64,000 nt of DNA from Bermanella sp036960565 (GTDB lineage: Bacteria > Pseudomonadota > Gammaproteobacteria > Pseudomonadales > Oceanobacteraceae). The stretch lies in the NCBI GenBank assembly GCA_036960565.1, contig JBALXQ010000002.1, forward strand, positions 124,001 to 188,000, in the 5' to 3' direction. Made by a program: the position numbers and the translations under genes. Below are positions 16,326-26,624 of the stretch, piece after piece; the stretch's first letter is position 1; each line of letters starts with the position of its first letter. The notes under the pieces were generated by a model. That model was not told where the DNA came from. It worked only from the letters and a program-made list of their open reading frames with translations, and did not search any database.

Positions 16326-18620
16326 TTAACGCCGTCTAGCTCTGCTGGTGAGTGGAATAAAGAGCAATAAACCAAGCAACAGATAAAGGTTTAAAGTGCC
16401 GCCACCGTTTGAGGAGGTTAGGTTGGTTTGGGGATTTTCGATGTTGCTATCGTTGTTACTATTTACATCGACGGAAACATTTGTTTTTTGCAGCAATATT
16501 TCGAAATTCTGATTTTCATGTGTATCACTTACATCCAGGCTACTACTTTGGGAATTGACCTGTTGAAACTCCATGCTCAATAACGTGCATTGGCTTAGAT
16601 CTACTTCCAGGTTAAAAACGGCTTCGTGGGCATTAATTACATTGATAGAAATGCTCACAGGGTCGGCATTGAGAAAGCGCAAAAGGACCGTTGGCGGATT
16701 AATATTGAAGTCTTGATCTGAACCAGCACTTACATTCCCCGACAGAATAATAGGCTCGCCCATGGCTTCAAGCATGACAACGTGTTCAATGATGCCATTA
16801 AATATTGGCAGGGTGACAGAGTTAAAATGGCTGGCGGCGATGGTGAGTTCATAGGCTTGTTCATCAATCGGCAATACCAAATTAAATTGGCCGCTGTTAT
16901 CCGTTACATATTCATAACCCAGGTTAAAACTGTTTAACGTGCTGTTTTCACTCAGGGTGGCATTGGCATCGGTTATGGCCTGGTTAGATACATCCACCAC
17001 AGAAAAATAATGACGTTGGCTTGGATGAATCTGAATGGCGCTATTGGCATCTTCATAATCGGCATTCACTGCGGTTACCGTCACCATGAGTTCACTCATA
17101 TCCAAAACGGTTTCCGTTAAAATCTGGCTGGTGGCAGCATTAAAATCTTGTGCATCATTAATAGCAATTAAGGTGTCGCTAAAAACTAGTAAACTATCAG
17201 GCGATTGAGAAATATTGAATTGACTACCCGGTGCTGCGCCTTCAATTTTGAGGGATTGAGTGAGATCGCCGTTTAATAAAGACATCGTTGACCAGTTAAG
17301 GCGCAAAGGGCGAATGATGCTGATGCTAGTATCTTGATTAGACTGGGCATCGGTAATGGTGAGGGTATACGTTCCGGCGAAAGCGCCAGAAGTAGGCAGT
17401 GAAATACTCAAGCCGGATTCATTTTCGCTAAGCAATTCATTCACGTCGTTGCCTTGATATTTAAGGCTAAAACTAAAGTCATCACTGCCGCCGGAAACGT
17501 CGAGCTGTTTATTGTTTAAATCTAGGGTGATGCTGTCGCCATCATCTAGGGTGATGCCGTCAATGCTGACTTGTTGTTGATTTTCATCAATTAACCTAAT
17601 TAACCAACCCAAGTCCTGTAAAAGGTATAAACCTAGGCCTAATTCATATTGCCCTTCGGTGTATTCTGGTTCCATTAATTCGTTGGGGGACAGTAGGGTA
17701 CTAAAGTGGCTAATGCTGCTGCCAGTTTCAACGGGGTCAGGAGCATACATTTCAACTCTGTCGCCAGAGGTAAAAGTATTGGATAAGTCGTTATCTTCAA
17801 AGCCGTCATTGACTACTCCAATGGCTTGTTTGTTCACATGTTCGCCATCCCATAACAGGCCGCCGCTATTTTTGGCCGATGCCAGGCGTTGGCTATTGGT
17901 TAAATCAGGCCACGAGCCAAGGCTTTCGTCAAATAAAAATGATGAGAAAATATCGTCTAAACGGTTGGGCTTCTTACCCGTTTCAGGATTAATTAAGCTC
18001 GCAAATCCCAACCCATGAGTGAGCTCATGCAGTAAAACAGTGGTAAAACCAAAAGCATTATTGCTCGGGGTGGCAAATCCGTAATACCAGCCGCTACTTC
18101 CTTCAAGGCAGCCACTATTACCAATGTTTTTATTAAATTCGGCGATGACGTCGCTGTCGCGAAAGTCTTCATCAATCCCAGACAGAGCACTGTAAAGAGA
18201 GACCGGGTAGAAGGTATTCGACTGCACCCCTGATGGCGGAAATGGGTGGCTAAAGTTGTTGGTGGCGCCAGCGCTGCCCAGAATCGCGGTGGTGTCGCTG
18301 CACGTAAGGGCGCTGAAGTAAGCGTCTACCTCTATCACCACATCACTGGCTATTTTATTGGCCAGCAATTCCGCCGCTTTTATGAACGAATACTGTCGTT
18401 GGCTGCCCACGGTATTGCCGGGATTGCCATCAACTGGGTTTAACTGATTGGTGTCAGCGAAACCTGAATTGAAATGAAGCTCGAAGGTGGAGTGGGTGCC
18501 CGTCACGGTGCAGGGGTTGTTAATACTGGCCAGAGTATTGGATGCAGGGCAGGCCTCGGCTAAAGCTTGTGCGCTTAATACTGATATTGCGATGGCTATT
18601 AACAACTTAAATAATGGCAT
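16326..18620 (-). CDS. Surface metalloprotease without repeats, GlyGly-CTERM-like tail
   Basis: 764 residues, the short member of the trio. Signal peptide 1-22 (AQALAEACPAS), zincin domain with HELTHGLGF (H198, E199, H202), late His in SISHF (H305) and Met in NELMEP (M316), followed by LYLLQDLGW. It then runs straight into the shared C-terminal module (about 345-735), with no Ig/cadherin repeats. The tail is SSNGGGTLNLYLLLG plus a hydrophobic run and RARRR, a clear GlyGly-CTERM-type sorting signal. It is the most upstream of the three genes and may represent the ancestral, stalkless form; the order of evolution is inference. Probably secreted by type II secretion and retained on the surface. 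Substrate unknown. Confidence 0.88.
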   Translation of the reverse strand: MPLFKLLIAIAISVLSAQALAEACPASNTLASINNPCTVTGTHSTFELHFNSGFADTNQLNPVDGNPGNTVGSQRQYSFIKAAELLANKIASDVVIEVDAYFSALTCSDTTAILGSAGATNNFSHPFPPSGVQSNTFYPVSLYSALSGIDEDFRDSDVIAEFNKNIGNSGCLEGSSGWYYGFATPSNNAFGFTTVLLHELTHGLGFASLINPETGKKPNRLDDIFSSFLFDESLGSWPDLTNSQRLASAKNSGGLLWDGEHVNKQAIGVVNDGFEDNDLSNTFTSGDRVEMYAPDPVETGSSISHFSTLLSPNELMEPEYTEGQYELGLGLYLLQDLGWLIRLIDENQQQVSIDGITLDDGDSITLDLNNKQLDVSGGSDDFSFSLKYQGNDVNELLSENESGLSISLPTSGAFAGTYTLTITDAQSNQDTSISIIRPLRLNWSTMSLLNGDLTQSLKIEGAAPGSQFNISQSPDSLLVFSDTLIAINDAQDFNAATSQILTETVLDMSELMVTVTAVNADYEDANSAIQIHPSQRHYFSVVDVSNQAITDANATLSENSTLNSFNLGYEYVTDNSGQFNLVLPIDEQAYELTIAASHFNSVTLPIFNGIIEHVVMLEAMGEPIILSGNVSAGSDQDFNINPPTVLLRFLNADPVSISINVINAHEAVFNLEVDLSQCTLLSMEFQQVNSQSSSLDVSDTHENQNFEILLQKTNVSVDVNSNNDSNIENPQTNLTSSNGGGTLNLYLLLGLLLFIPLTSRARRR

Positions 18621-18846
18621 CTACTGAATCTACTTCTACTACTAACAGGTTGTATTTTAAGGGTAGTCAATAATGAGCAGGGTAATGAATTGAAATGGCA
18701 GGGTAATTTTTCGTAACGGTATACGATCTAATCGGCCATTTCAGCTATTTGGCCATTTGTTTCACAAATTTGTTCTGGATTACTGCGTTAGAGTTATCTT
18801 AGGTGCTCCATTATATGGCACAGCACCCTTTTATTTAGTAATGCGG

Positions 18847-19284
18847 TTATTCGGGCAGCACGCTGTATTCCTGAATTTTAATAGTGCCATCGGGCATTTC
18901 AACCGCCACAGGCATCTGCGTGAAACGTCCATTTGAGGGCAAAATGATGGTGCCGTCATCCCGCTTAATGACATCCTTAGGGCCATGATGAAAGAGCTTG
19001 TCGCGTATGGATTGCTTCATTTCCTCAGAGAGCATATCTATGTGTCTTTTTTCCTGAGGTGTCGCATTGGGCTTTGGTGTTTGCATGGTCACGTCAGGCT
19101 TGCTGATTAGGCCTGAAATAGCAGGGTCAGTTACCAAAGGCTGGGAAGGGGGCGAAGGTATATTAGACTCGGGTGTTTGAGTTGTTTTAACTGACTCAGG
19201 GCCCGGTTTAAGGTAATAAACCCCCAGCCAGGTTCCCAATAAAACGATGGCAATGATTAAAAGGTAAAGCTTGGGCTGATGCAT
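18847..19284 (-). CDS. Small single-pass membrane protein of unknown function
   Basis: From the ATG at 19284 the protein has 145 residues: a short cytoplasmic start (MHQPK), one membrane helix (LYLLIIAIVLLGTWLGVYYL), a proline/threonine-rich linker, and a charged domain near the C-terminus with DVIKRDDGTIILPSNGRF and PDGTIKIQEYS. The frame continues to a TTG at 19308, which has no ribosome-binding site. I do not recognise a family. The topology suggests a periplasmic domain tethered to the inner membrane. It lies downstream of hrpB on the same strand (99-base gap) and may be co-transcribed with it. Confidence 0.65.
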   Translation of the reverse strand: MHQPKLYLLIIAIVLLGTWLGVYYLKPGPESVKTTQTPESNIPSPPSQPLVTDPAISGLISKPDVTMQTPKPNATPQEKRHIDMLSEEMKQSIRDKLFHHGPKDVIKRDDGTIILPSNGRFTQMPVAVEMPDGTIKIQEYSVLPE

Positions 19285-19382
19285 ACAACTACCAAATAAA
19301 TTGAACAAGGATCAGTTTAACTCTAGCAGTAAAGTAATTGGATCTCTGTGATGCACTTATAAGAAAATATTCTTTTAAAGAT

Positions 19383-21887
19383 CTATTCACTTTCTTTTAA
19401 ACGGCGCTTAGTCATATGGCTGGCGGTGGCCGTTAAAGGATCCTCTGGCCAGGGATGTTTGGCATAGCGACCACGGTTTTCTTTACGTACTTGGGGGTAG
19501 GCTTCTTGCCAGAAAAAGGCTAAGTCTTGAGTCATGGCCAATGGTCGCTGGGCAGGTGAGAGTAAGTGTAAATTTAACACCAGTTTGCCTCTGGCCACCA
19601 ACGGGGATGTTAACAGGCCAAAACACTCTTGCAACTTAGCGCGAACCACAGGAGGTGTTTGAGTGTAATCGATACTGGCCACTCGTTCGGTAGGCAGCTT
19701 AAAACCAGTGGGGAAATCCTCATTGAGTTTTTGTTGCAGTGACCAATCAAGACGAGATAAAAAAGCTTGTTGATAGTCTATTTTTTCTAGTGAGCTGGTG
19801 GCTAAAAAGGGTGCTAGCCAGTTATCCATATCATTAACCATGGCCGTATCTGAAAAATCAGGGTATTCATTATTAAAATATTCATGCGCTAAATTTAATC
19901 GGTTCAATAGGTGTAAGTGTGCTTCTTTTAAAGGCAGTGCTTTTAGGCCTTTTTCTTTTATGTTTTTCCAAGCAAAATCTTTTTGTTCTTGTTTGGTGGC
20001 AGGTTTGGTTTTTTCATTTATGAGCAAGGCACCTAAACGGGTTTGCACTGTGGAAACTAATTTTTGTTGTGGGCTGAGTTGCTGTTGGCTTATTTGTTGA
20101 TATTGCTTAGAAAATAATTGTTCAATTTCAGTTTCACTAATTTGTGCGGCCAGGCGTATAAAGCTTTGGCTATTATTTTTTAGTGCATTTTTATTGGTGC
20201 TTAAATGGGCTACGGCCAAATAGTCAGATGTTTTTAATGCTTCAACGGGCAACAATGAGCAGCCTTGACCAGATCGTAGGCGATAACCCTGCCCACGTTT
20301 TTGCGCTAACCTGTCGGGATAAGCCAAGGTGGTTAATATTCCAGCGCTGTGTGCGTCAATGGGTTTAGCCGCTATTTTTAACTGGCTCATGAGTTTTTGA
20401 ACCAGTTTTTTTATGCGTTGTGCGACTTTAAATTTGACCTGACCATGTTCAAAACTTCGCGGTAGCTGGCTTGATTCAAACAGTTGTAAACGCAATTCTA
20501 AATCGCTGTTGCTACCATCGCGGGGATCAAAATGCAGAGGGTCACCTTCGCTTAAAATAGCAGCCAGATAACAAGCTGTTTGGCCCAAACCCATTTCACG
20601 CGCCTTGATAATCATGTGAGATAAACGCGGGTGCAAGGGTAACTGGCTTACGGATTTTCCGTGCTGGGTTAAGCTGCCTTGTTGGGTGATGTCCAACTGA
20701 TCAAGCAATTCTAAACTGCTTTTCCAGCGTTTTGCTTCTGGCATATCCAGTAAAAAATAATCGCTTAATTCAAGGCTGCCCCAGCTGGCCAGGTTCAGTG
20801 CAAGCTGTGAGCTATCACATAGGGTAATGGATTTATCGCTGAATTCATTGCGGCTTAAAAAATCTTCCTCACTGTATAAACGATAACACACACCCGCTTG
20901 AACTCGCCCTGCACGACCGGTGCGTTGAATGATACTGGCTTGACTGGCTTTTACCGTCACTAGTTCATCCATGGCTTGGCGCACATTATATTGTGATTGG
21001 CGTTCTAATCCGGAATCAATCACCACAGTAACGCCTTCTAAAGTCACACTGGTTTTGGCAATGTCGGTGGCTAAAATAATCTTGCGTGACTCACAATTGG
21101 CCATGGCTTCCCGCTGTTGATTCCAGTTCAACTGGCCATGCAAGGGCGCTATTTTTATGTTGCTGGCTGCTAAGTGCTCCAAGTTCTCAAAGCATTGGCG
21201 AATTTCTTTAACGCCGGGTAAAAACACTAGGATATCGCCGTCATGTTCTGATAAAGCCAAATTCACTGCGCGGCTCACTTGTTGATTTAAGTTGGCAGGG
21301 CGATTTTGAATGAGAGGCGTGCTTAGGTAATGGATATCCACATCGAAGCAGCGTCCTTCACTGGCTAATACCTTCGCATCGAGTTTTTCTGCCAGAGTGT
21401 CGCTATCGAGAGTGGCTGACATCAACAATATTTTTAAGTCGTCTCTTAAGTATTCCTGACATTGCATGGCCAGAGCCAAACCTAGATCGGTTTGCACATT
21501 ACGCTCGTGAAACTCATCAAAGACGATGGCTTGGCATTGGGGAATATCATTTTCATTTAACAAGCGCTGGGCCAGTATGCCCTCAGTCATTACGAGCAGT
21601 TTATTTTTATTGGAAACCTTGGAAAACTCACCTGTCATTAACCCTATACTTTCCCCCAGTTCTTCTCCCAAAGTGCCCGCTAAACGGCGAGCCACCTGTT
21701 CGGCCGCCAGGCGCCTTGGCTCCAACAGCCAAATTTGACCATCCCCTAACCATTGAGCCTTAAGCAGGTGCAAGGGCAGTAGGGTGGATTTACCGGCCCC
21801 TGGTGGGGCTTGTATCACCAAACGCGTGCTGTGTGAGAGCTGTTTTAATAGCTCGGGTAATATATGGGCAATGGGTAATTCATTCAT
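19383..21887 (-). CDS. hrpB: ATP-dependent helicase HrpB
   Basis: A DEAH-family helicase with Walker A APPGAGKST, DEFHER in the DExH position, SATLD as motif III and QRTGRAGR as motif VI, followed by the helicase-associated and HrpB-specific C-terminal regions. The N-terminus MNELPIAHILPELLKQL aligns with E. coli HrpB, so I start at the ATG at 21887 (834 residues). A GTG at 21908 would add seven residues and neither start has a strong ribosome-binding site. E. coli HrpB is of similar length. The role of HrpB is poorly defined; it is thought to act on RNA or in stress conditions. Convergent or operonic partners are not informative. Confidence 0.93.
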   Translation of the reverse strand: MNELPIAHILPELLKQLSHSTRLVIQAPPGAGKSTLLPLHLLKAQWLGDGQIWLLEPRRLAAEQVARRLAGTLGEELGESIGLMTGEFSKVSNKNKLLVMTEGILAQRLLNENDIPQCQAIVFDEFHERNVQTDLGLALAMQCQEYLRDDLKILLMSATLDSDTLAEKLDAKVLASEGRCFDVDIHYLSTPLIQNRPANLNQQVSRAVNLALSEHDGDILVFLPGVKEIRQCFENLEHLAASNIKIAPLHGQLNWNQQREAMANCESRKIILATDIAKTSVTLEGVTVVIDSGLERQSQYNVRQAMDELVTVKASQASIIQRTGRAGRVQAGVCYRLYSEEDFLSRNEFSDKSITLCDSSQLALNLASWGSLELSDYFLLDMPEAKRWKSSLELLDQLDITQQGSLTQHGKSVSQLPLHPRLSHMIIKAREMGLGQTACYLAAILSEGDPLHFDPRDGSNSDLELRLQLFESSQLPRSFEHGQVKFKVAQRIKKLVQKLMSQLKIAAKPIDAHSAGILTTLAYPDRLAQKRGQGYRLRSGQGCSLLPVEALKTSDYLAVAHLSTNKNALKNNSQSFIRLAAQISETEIEQLFSKQYQQISQQQLSPQQKLVSTVQTRLGALLINEKTKPATKQEQKDFAWKNIKEKGLKALPLKEAHLHLLNRLNLAHEYFNNEYPDFSDTAMVNDMDNWLAPFLATSSLEKIDYQQAFLSRLDWSLQQKLNEDFPTGFKLPTERVASIDYTQTPPVVRAKLQECFGLLTSPLVARGKLVLNLHLLSPAQRPLAMTQDLAFFWQEAYPQVRKENRGRYAKHPWPEDPLTATASHMTKRRLKESE

Positions 21888-22006
21888 GGCTGCGATTATC
21901 CGTGCCACGCAAGTAATTTCAAGGGCCTAACGGTGTTAATGAACGCAATTAACGGGGTCTTGGCTATACTCTTTTAATCACTTCTGGTGTTGTCATGAGC
22001 TACTAG

Positions 22007-24151
22007 ATGAAAGACTTTATTCGCATTCTGCCCCTTAAAATTAAACTGCTGGTGATATTTTCACTGGCACTGATATTCATGGTGGTGGTGTTGCACCTTA
22101 ATTTGACTCATAGCCAGTCTAAATTAAAATTGGAGTTAGCCTCGCAAACCCATGACACCATGGAAGAAGAAGTGTTGAAACGCTTGTCTAGCGAGGCATT
22201 GAGGCTGGCCAATAGAGTAGAAAACTTCATGGAGGCGGTGCACGATATTCCTCGGGATCTGGCCAATGTTTTGGTTAATAATATTCAGCAGGAAAACCAT
22301 AAACTTAGCCGGCATCAAATTAATAATTTAATTCGAAACACACTTTTGAGCCATAAAAATATCCATGCCGTTTACGCTGATTTTGAGCCTAACCAACTAG
22401 ATAACCTGGATGATCAATTTAAGAATTCTAATGCAATTCATTCCATTAATAGTTCAGGCACTTTTGGTGTTTACTGGGTTCGAAATGCTCAGAAAAAATT
22501 ACAACAAATAACCGACTTACAAGAGAATACCAAATATGACAGTCGCAAAGATGAGTTTGGTATTCGTGAAGCCCATTGGTATTTATGTCCAAAAGAAACC
22601 CTAGCCCCCTGTACCCGTGAACCACATTTATGGGAAATAAGTGAGGGCAATAGTGAACTCATGACCGCCATTACCACTCCAGTATTGGTTGAAAATGAAT
22701 TTGCGGGCATAGTGGGGGTGGATGTTCACCTAGATACCCTACAGGTCTTGGCCAAGAAATTAAGTGCATCCCTTTATAATGGCCAGAGTAAAATTACACT
22801 TTTAAGTGAATTAAATTTAGTGGTAGGTGCCAGTCATTATCAACAATATTTGTCCCGGCCTTTTAAAGAATTCCATCCTGTAAATGCTGAAAAAATCACC
22901 GCTTTACATAAGCAAAAAGAGAGCCTTTGGTTGCATGATGGTATTTATTATTTGGGTTGTAGCATTAACATTAAAGATTCGGAAAATACCTGGTCGCTTC
23001 TAATTGAGTTGCCCGAAGCCGTCGTGTTAGCCAGTACCCATGACTTGATCGACACCCTTGATGAAAGCATTGCAGCGCTCATGGTAGGAGACATTTTGAT
23101 TGCAGGTGTAGTGATTGTTTTTACACTTTTTGTGCTCATGTTTTTTATTAAATCTATCGTGCAGCCTTTAAGAGAACTAGATGATAGGGTGCAAAATCTA
23201 GCCAGTCAGGACGGGGACTTAACGCAAGATATTTATCTAAATACTCACGCAGAGCTAATTTCACTGAGTAAGGGGTTTACCCGCTTTATTAAGAAACTGC
23301 GGGATATGATCACCCAGTTAAAATTTTTAGGGGATGCCGCCAAGGGCACTGCCCTCAAGGGAAAAGAAATAAATAAACAATCGTTGCAAGCCAGCAAAGA
23401 TCAGCAAGCCGATATAGACGGTATCGTATTGGCCACTCGTGAATTATTACAAGGGTCCATTGAGGTTTCCAGTGTGGCCTCGGATATATCTCACAGTGCT
23501 GAACAGGCCCGTGAGACCATAGTGAGCTCTCAGCAATCTTTATCTGGCTCGGTGCAGGCGGTAGAGGCGTTAACTCAAGACATGAGCGCCGCCAGTGAAT
23601 CAATTTCAGAAGTGGCCAATAGAAGTGAAGACATTAATCGTATACTTGATGTGATTCGTGCTATCGCCGAACAAACCAACTTATTGGCGTTAAATGCTGC
23701 CATAGAAGCCGCCAGAGCAGGTGAGCAGGGTAGAGGGTTTGCGGTGGTGGCAGATGAAGTGCGAAGCCTTGCTTCTAAAACACAGGCTAGTACCGAAGAG
23801 ATTAATACAATGATTCAAGGACTAGAATCTGGAGTGAATCAAGCGGTAAAGGTTATTAATACAGGTAATCTAAAGGCCCAGGGGGCTATGGAAGAAACTC
23901 GCTTAAGTTATCAATCACTAGCCTCGGTGGTGACCGATATTACAAGTATTGTGGACCATATTATTTTGGTGGCCAATAAAACCGAGCTGCAAAGTAATGT
24001 GATTGGAGAGATTGAAAGTAAGCTTGAACGCATAGGCGACGCAGCAAAGGTGCTGGCAACGCTGGCTAATGAGAGCGATGTTTTCAGCGATGAAATGGAA
24101 GAACAGATGAATACCCTAGATACCCGACTAGCCTCATTGAAAACTTATTAA
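22007..24151 (+). CDS. Methyl-accepting chemotaxis protein with periplasmic Cache domain
   Basis: 714 residues. TM1 about 11-29, a large periplasmic region about 30-350 with a double-Cache (dCache) pattern (FGVYWVRNAQ, GIREAHWY, ITTPVLVENEFAGIVGVDV), TM2 about 355-380, a HAMP domain, then the cytoplasmic signalling hairpin whose tip EQTNLLALNAAIEAARAGEQ is diagnostic. Cache domains bind amino acids, organic acids or amines directly; the ligand cannot be predicted here. It sends signals to CheA/CheW at the flagellar array. No chemotaxis kinase genes are in the window, so it is an orphan receptor. No C-terminal CheR-tethering pentapeptide is seen. Confidence 0.93.
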   Translation: MKDFIRILPLKIKLLVIFSLALIFMVVVLHLNLTHSQSKLKLELASQTHDTMEEEVLKRLSSEALRLANRVENFMEAVHDIPRDLANVLVNNIQQENHKLSRHQINNLIRNTLLSHKNIHAVYADFEPNQLDNLDDQFKNSNAIHSINSSGTFGVYWVRNAQKKLQQITDLQENTKYDSRKDEFGIREAHWYLCPKETLAPCTREPHLWEISEGNSELMTAITTPVLVENEFAGIVGVDVHLDTLQVLAKKLSASLYNGQSKITLLSELNLVVGASHYQQYLSRPFKEFHPVNAEKITALHKQKESLWLHDGIYYLGCSINIKDSENTWSLLIELPEAVVLASTHDLIDTLDESIAALMVGDILIAGVVIVFTLFVLMFFIKSIVQPLRELDDRVQNLASQDGDLTQDIYLNTHAELISLSKGFTRFIKKLRDMITQLKFLGDAAKGTALKGKEINKQSLQASKDQQADIDGIVLATRELLQGSIEVSSVASDISHSAEQARETIVSSQQSLSGSVQAVEALTQDMSAASESISEVANRSEDINRILDVIRAIAEQTNLLALNAAIEAARAGEQGRGFAVVADEVRSLASKTQASTEEINTMIQGLESGVNQAVKVINTGNLKAQGAMEETRLSYQSLASVVTDITSIVDHIILVANKTELQSNVIGEIESKLERIGDAAKVLATLANESDVFSDEMEEQMNTLDTRLASLKTY

Positions 24152-24181
24152 CTAACTAATGTGAATTACAATTTTTTTGAA

Positions 24182-24204
24182 ATGGTTAGGACGCGCTTAA
24201 CCAT
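24182..24204. terminator. Hairpin between convergent chemoreceptor and TonB receptor genes
   Basis: ATGGTTA and TAACCAT form a 7-bp inverted repeat across a nine-base loop between two convergent genes. There is no T-run immediately after it on either strand, so termination is only suggested. Confidence 0.35.
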
Positions 24205-24252
24205 GGAAACTTAGTGACGGGAGCAGAAATAGACAATTGGCGTTATCGCTTT

Positions 24253-26448
24253 TCAGTATTTAAGACTCATATCCAGTTGCCAAGAACGTGTTTGTTGTGG
24301 TTTTCCAAAGAATTCGAATTCGTCGTTTACGTTGCTGTTTTCATATTTTTCATTAAATATATTATGAATGCGAAGGCCTAGTTCAAGCTTCGAATTAAAA
24401 AAGGCGCGAGTACCAAGATAGACGTTGGCTAGGGTATATTCAGGTACTGTTCGGCCTATATCTTCACCTGTTTCTGAGCCGCTAGTGCTATCAATCCAGT
24501 GAATGCTGGGGCTGAAAAAATACTGTTTATATTTAAAGGTGGCGCCTAGTTTTACTTTGTTTTTAGCCACAAATGGTAATTCTACTTGGCCCTCACTGCC
24601 CGTTAGATGACCGTCTATCCAGCTATAGTTTCCCCATAATTCCATCTTTGTAAACCAGGCAGGCTTTTTATAAACAAAAGAAATGTCAGCCCCTGTTGCA
24701 CTGAGTTTTCCTATGTTGTCATTCCAAACCGTGCTGGCAATATTGCCGCCGGGTACAAAATCATTTTGCACTGTGGGTGTTTCTATCTGAGCAATCATAC
24801 CGCTGACTTTTTCGGAATAAACACTCAGTACTGTGACTAAGCTGGGACTGAACTGATGCTGGAGATTAATTTCGAAAGTTTGCATCTCTTCGGGCTCAAG
24901 ATCTGGGTTTGGTACATGCATGAGAAAACTTTGAAAAACCCCATCGCTGTCCTGAAAAGCAAAGCCGCCAAAGTGCTGGAATATTAAACTGGCGGAAGGG
25001 GCGAGAAAGGCTTGCGCGTATAAAATTTTTAAAGAGGTCTGGTTACCGGGTTGCCATACCGCGCCTAATCTGGGGTTAACCGATTTTCCGTAAATGGAAT
25101 TTTCATCGTAACGAAGCCCAAGTGTTGAGGTCCATTGATCTCCCCAATTGTTTTTTAATTGAGTAAACGCAGCTTGATTAGTGTAATGGGTATTAAAGGT
25201 TCTGATAGGCAGCTGGTTGTTGCTGCCTAAATAATACAAACCCTGTGAAGAGGAAGAGGTGTTTGTATTGTAAGGACTGGCCACAGTAGGGGTGGCTGGC
25301 AAGTAATTAAAACGCTCCAACGTATAGCCGCCTATAAGGTATGAGCTTTCACTTAATTGAATGTTTAATTTTTGTGTTAGCTCAGTCTCCTCCCCTCGGG
25401 CATATTTATAACCGTTAATATAGTTGGTGAGAATGTTGTTGAACTTTGATTGTTCATTCAATTCATAAAAAGAATAACTCAGCTGAATATCTGTGGAAAT
25501 TGCATTGGAAAAGGTGAATGAATATAGGCTATGAAGTGTATCAATTTGGGTTATCCAATGGTTTTTAGTATTGTAATTAACGTTATCAGGTAGGGCGATG
25601 ATGGTAGTAGGTACTTCATAATAGCGGCGGTTGTAACCCAGCTGAAAATCGGCTTTAAATTGAATCTGCATGTTAAGGGTATGGCTTTTTGTACTAGCGT
25701 TGTAAGAATTTCGATTACTTGCATTTAAAACGGTGCTGCCACCAAAGGTGACGAGGTCATTGTTTGGAAAGTATTCAGGATATTCCTTGGATAAATCTTG
25801 GTTATCACTTTTGTGAAAATCGGCGCCTAGTGTGAATAGAGTATCTTCGTTGATGGCGCCACGATATTGCACGCTGGAATATCGTAACTGATCCACACCC
25901 GCCCCTAATGTCCATTGGGTTTGGGAAGATGACAAACCTTTTTGTGAAATTAAATTGATGACACCGGTAAAGGCATCTGCGCCATAAAGAGCCGAGGCGG
26001 GCCCATAAACCACTTCTACTTGTTTGACATGGTACAAGGGGTAGTTATAGGAAATGGCGATGGCATCGCCTGTGGGTGGGCTAATGCGAATGCCGTCTTG
26101 TAAAATTATAAACTTGCTGTTGCCAACCACGCCGCGCAGTGTCATTCGGTTTTCAGTTTCAAACGAACTTTGGCTTTGAATATCAACACTGGGTAGGTCT
26201 TGCATGAGTTCTTTTAAGTGCCGGTAGCCCCGATCGTTAATTTGCTGGCGGCTAATGACCATGATATTGCCAGGAGCGCTGCTTAAAGGTTCACTGGCAA
26301 GAGAGGCGGTTTGCACTTGAATGTGCATGAGTTCGGCAAGCGGGGTATCCAGTAACTCTTCGAAAGACATATTTTCATTTGCGAAAGACAGGTGACCACA
26401 GGCTAGTGCCAGAGAAAGCAGAAAAATGATTGTGCGTAATGCAGACAT
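24253..26448 (-). CDS. TonB-dependent outer membrane receptor
   Basis: 731 residues: signal peptide (1-23, CGHLSFANE), a plug domain (about 45-165) with the characteristic start PLSSAPGNIMVISRQQI, then VYGPASALYGADAFTGVINL, and a 22-strand-type barrel ending in an aromatic residue (MSLKY). A TonB-box-like region precedes the plug. The receptor imports a scarce ligand with energy from TonB-ExbBD. No siderophore, vitamin B12 or sugar genes are near, and no convincing Fur box was seen upstream, so the ligand is unknown. It is divergent from the MipA/OmpV protein gene, which also encodes an outer membrane protein. Length is usual for colicin-I-type receptors. Confidence 0.9.
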   Translation of the reverse strand: MSALRTIIFLLSLALACGHLSFANENMSFEELLDTPLAELMHIQVQTASLASEPLSSAPGNIMVISRQQINDRGYRHLKELMQDLPSVDIQSQSSFETENRMTLRGVVGNSKFIILQDGIRISPPTGDAIAISYNYPLYHVKQVEVVYGPASALYGADAFTGVINLISQKGLSSSQTQWTLGAGVDQLRYSSVQYRGAINEDTLFTLGADFHKSDNQDLSKEYPEYFPNNDLVTFGGSTVLNASNRNSYNASTKSHTLNMQIQFKADFQLGYNRRYYEVPTTIIALPDNVNYNTKNHWITQIDTLHSLYSFTFSNAISTDIQLSYSFYELNEQSKFNNILTNYINGYKYARGEETELTQKLNIQLSESSYLIGGYTLERFNYLPATPTVASPYNTNTSSSSQGLYYLGSNNQLPIRTFNTHYTNQAAFTQLKNNWGDQWTSTLGLRYDENSIYGKSVNPRLGAVWQPGNQTSLKILYAQAFLAPSASLIFQHFGGFAFQDSDGVFQSFLMHVPNPDLEPEEMQTFEINLQHQFSPSLVTVLSVYSEKVSGMIAQIETPTVQNDFVPGGNIASTVWNDNIGKLSATGADISFVYKKPAWFTKMELWGNYSWIDGHLTGSEGQVELPFVAKNKVKLGATFKYKQYFFSPSIHWIDSTSGSETGEDIGRTVPEYTLANVYLGTRAFFNSKLELGLRIHNIFNEKYENSNVNDEFEFFGKPQQTRSWQLDMSLKY

Positions 26449-26624
26449 AGCATTGCCATAGAAAAATTGTTTGCACGATATCCTTAGAATAGTTCATGGG
26501 CCTAAACTTGCAGCACAATAGCTGCTTTAAAAGCCTTAATTGTGGCGCTGACGATGTCATTTTTAAGGTACTTGTTATAGGGTAGCGACATAATAATAAT
26601 GTCCGTCCCATGTGGTTTAAATGT

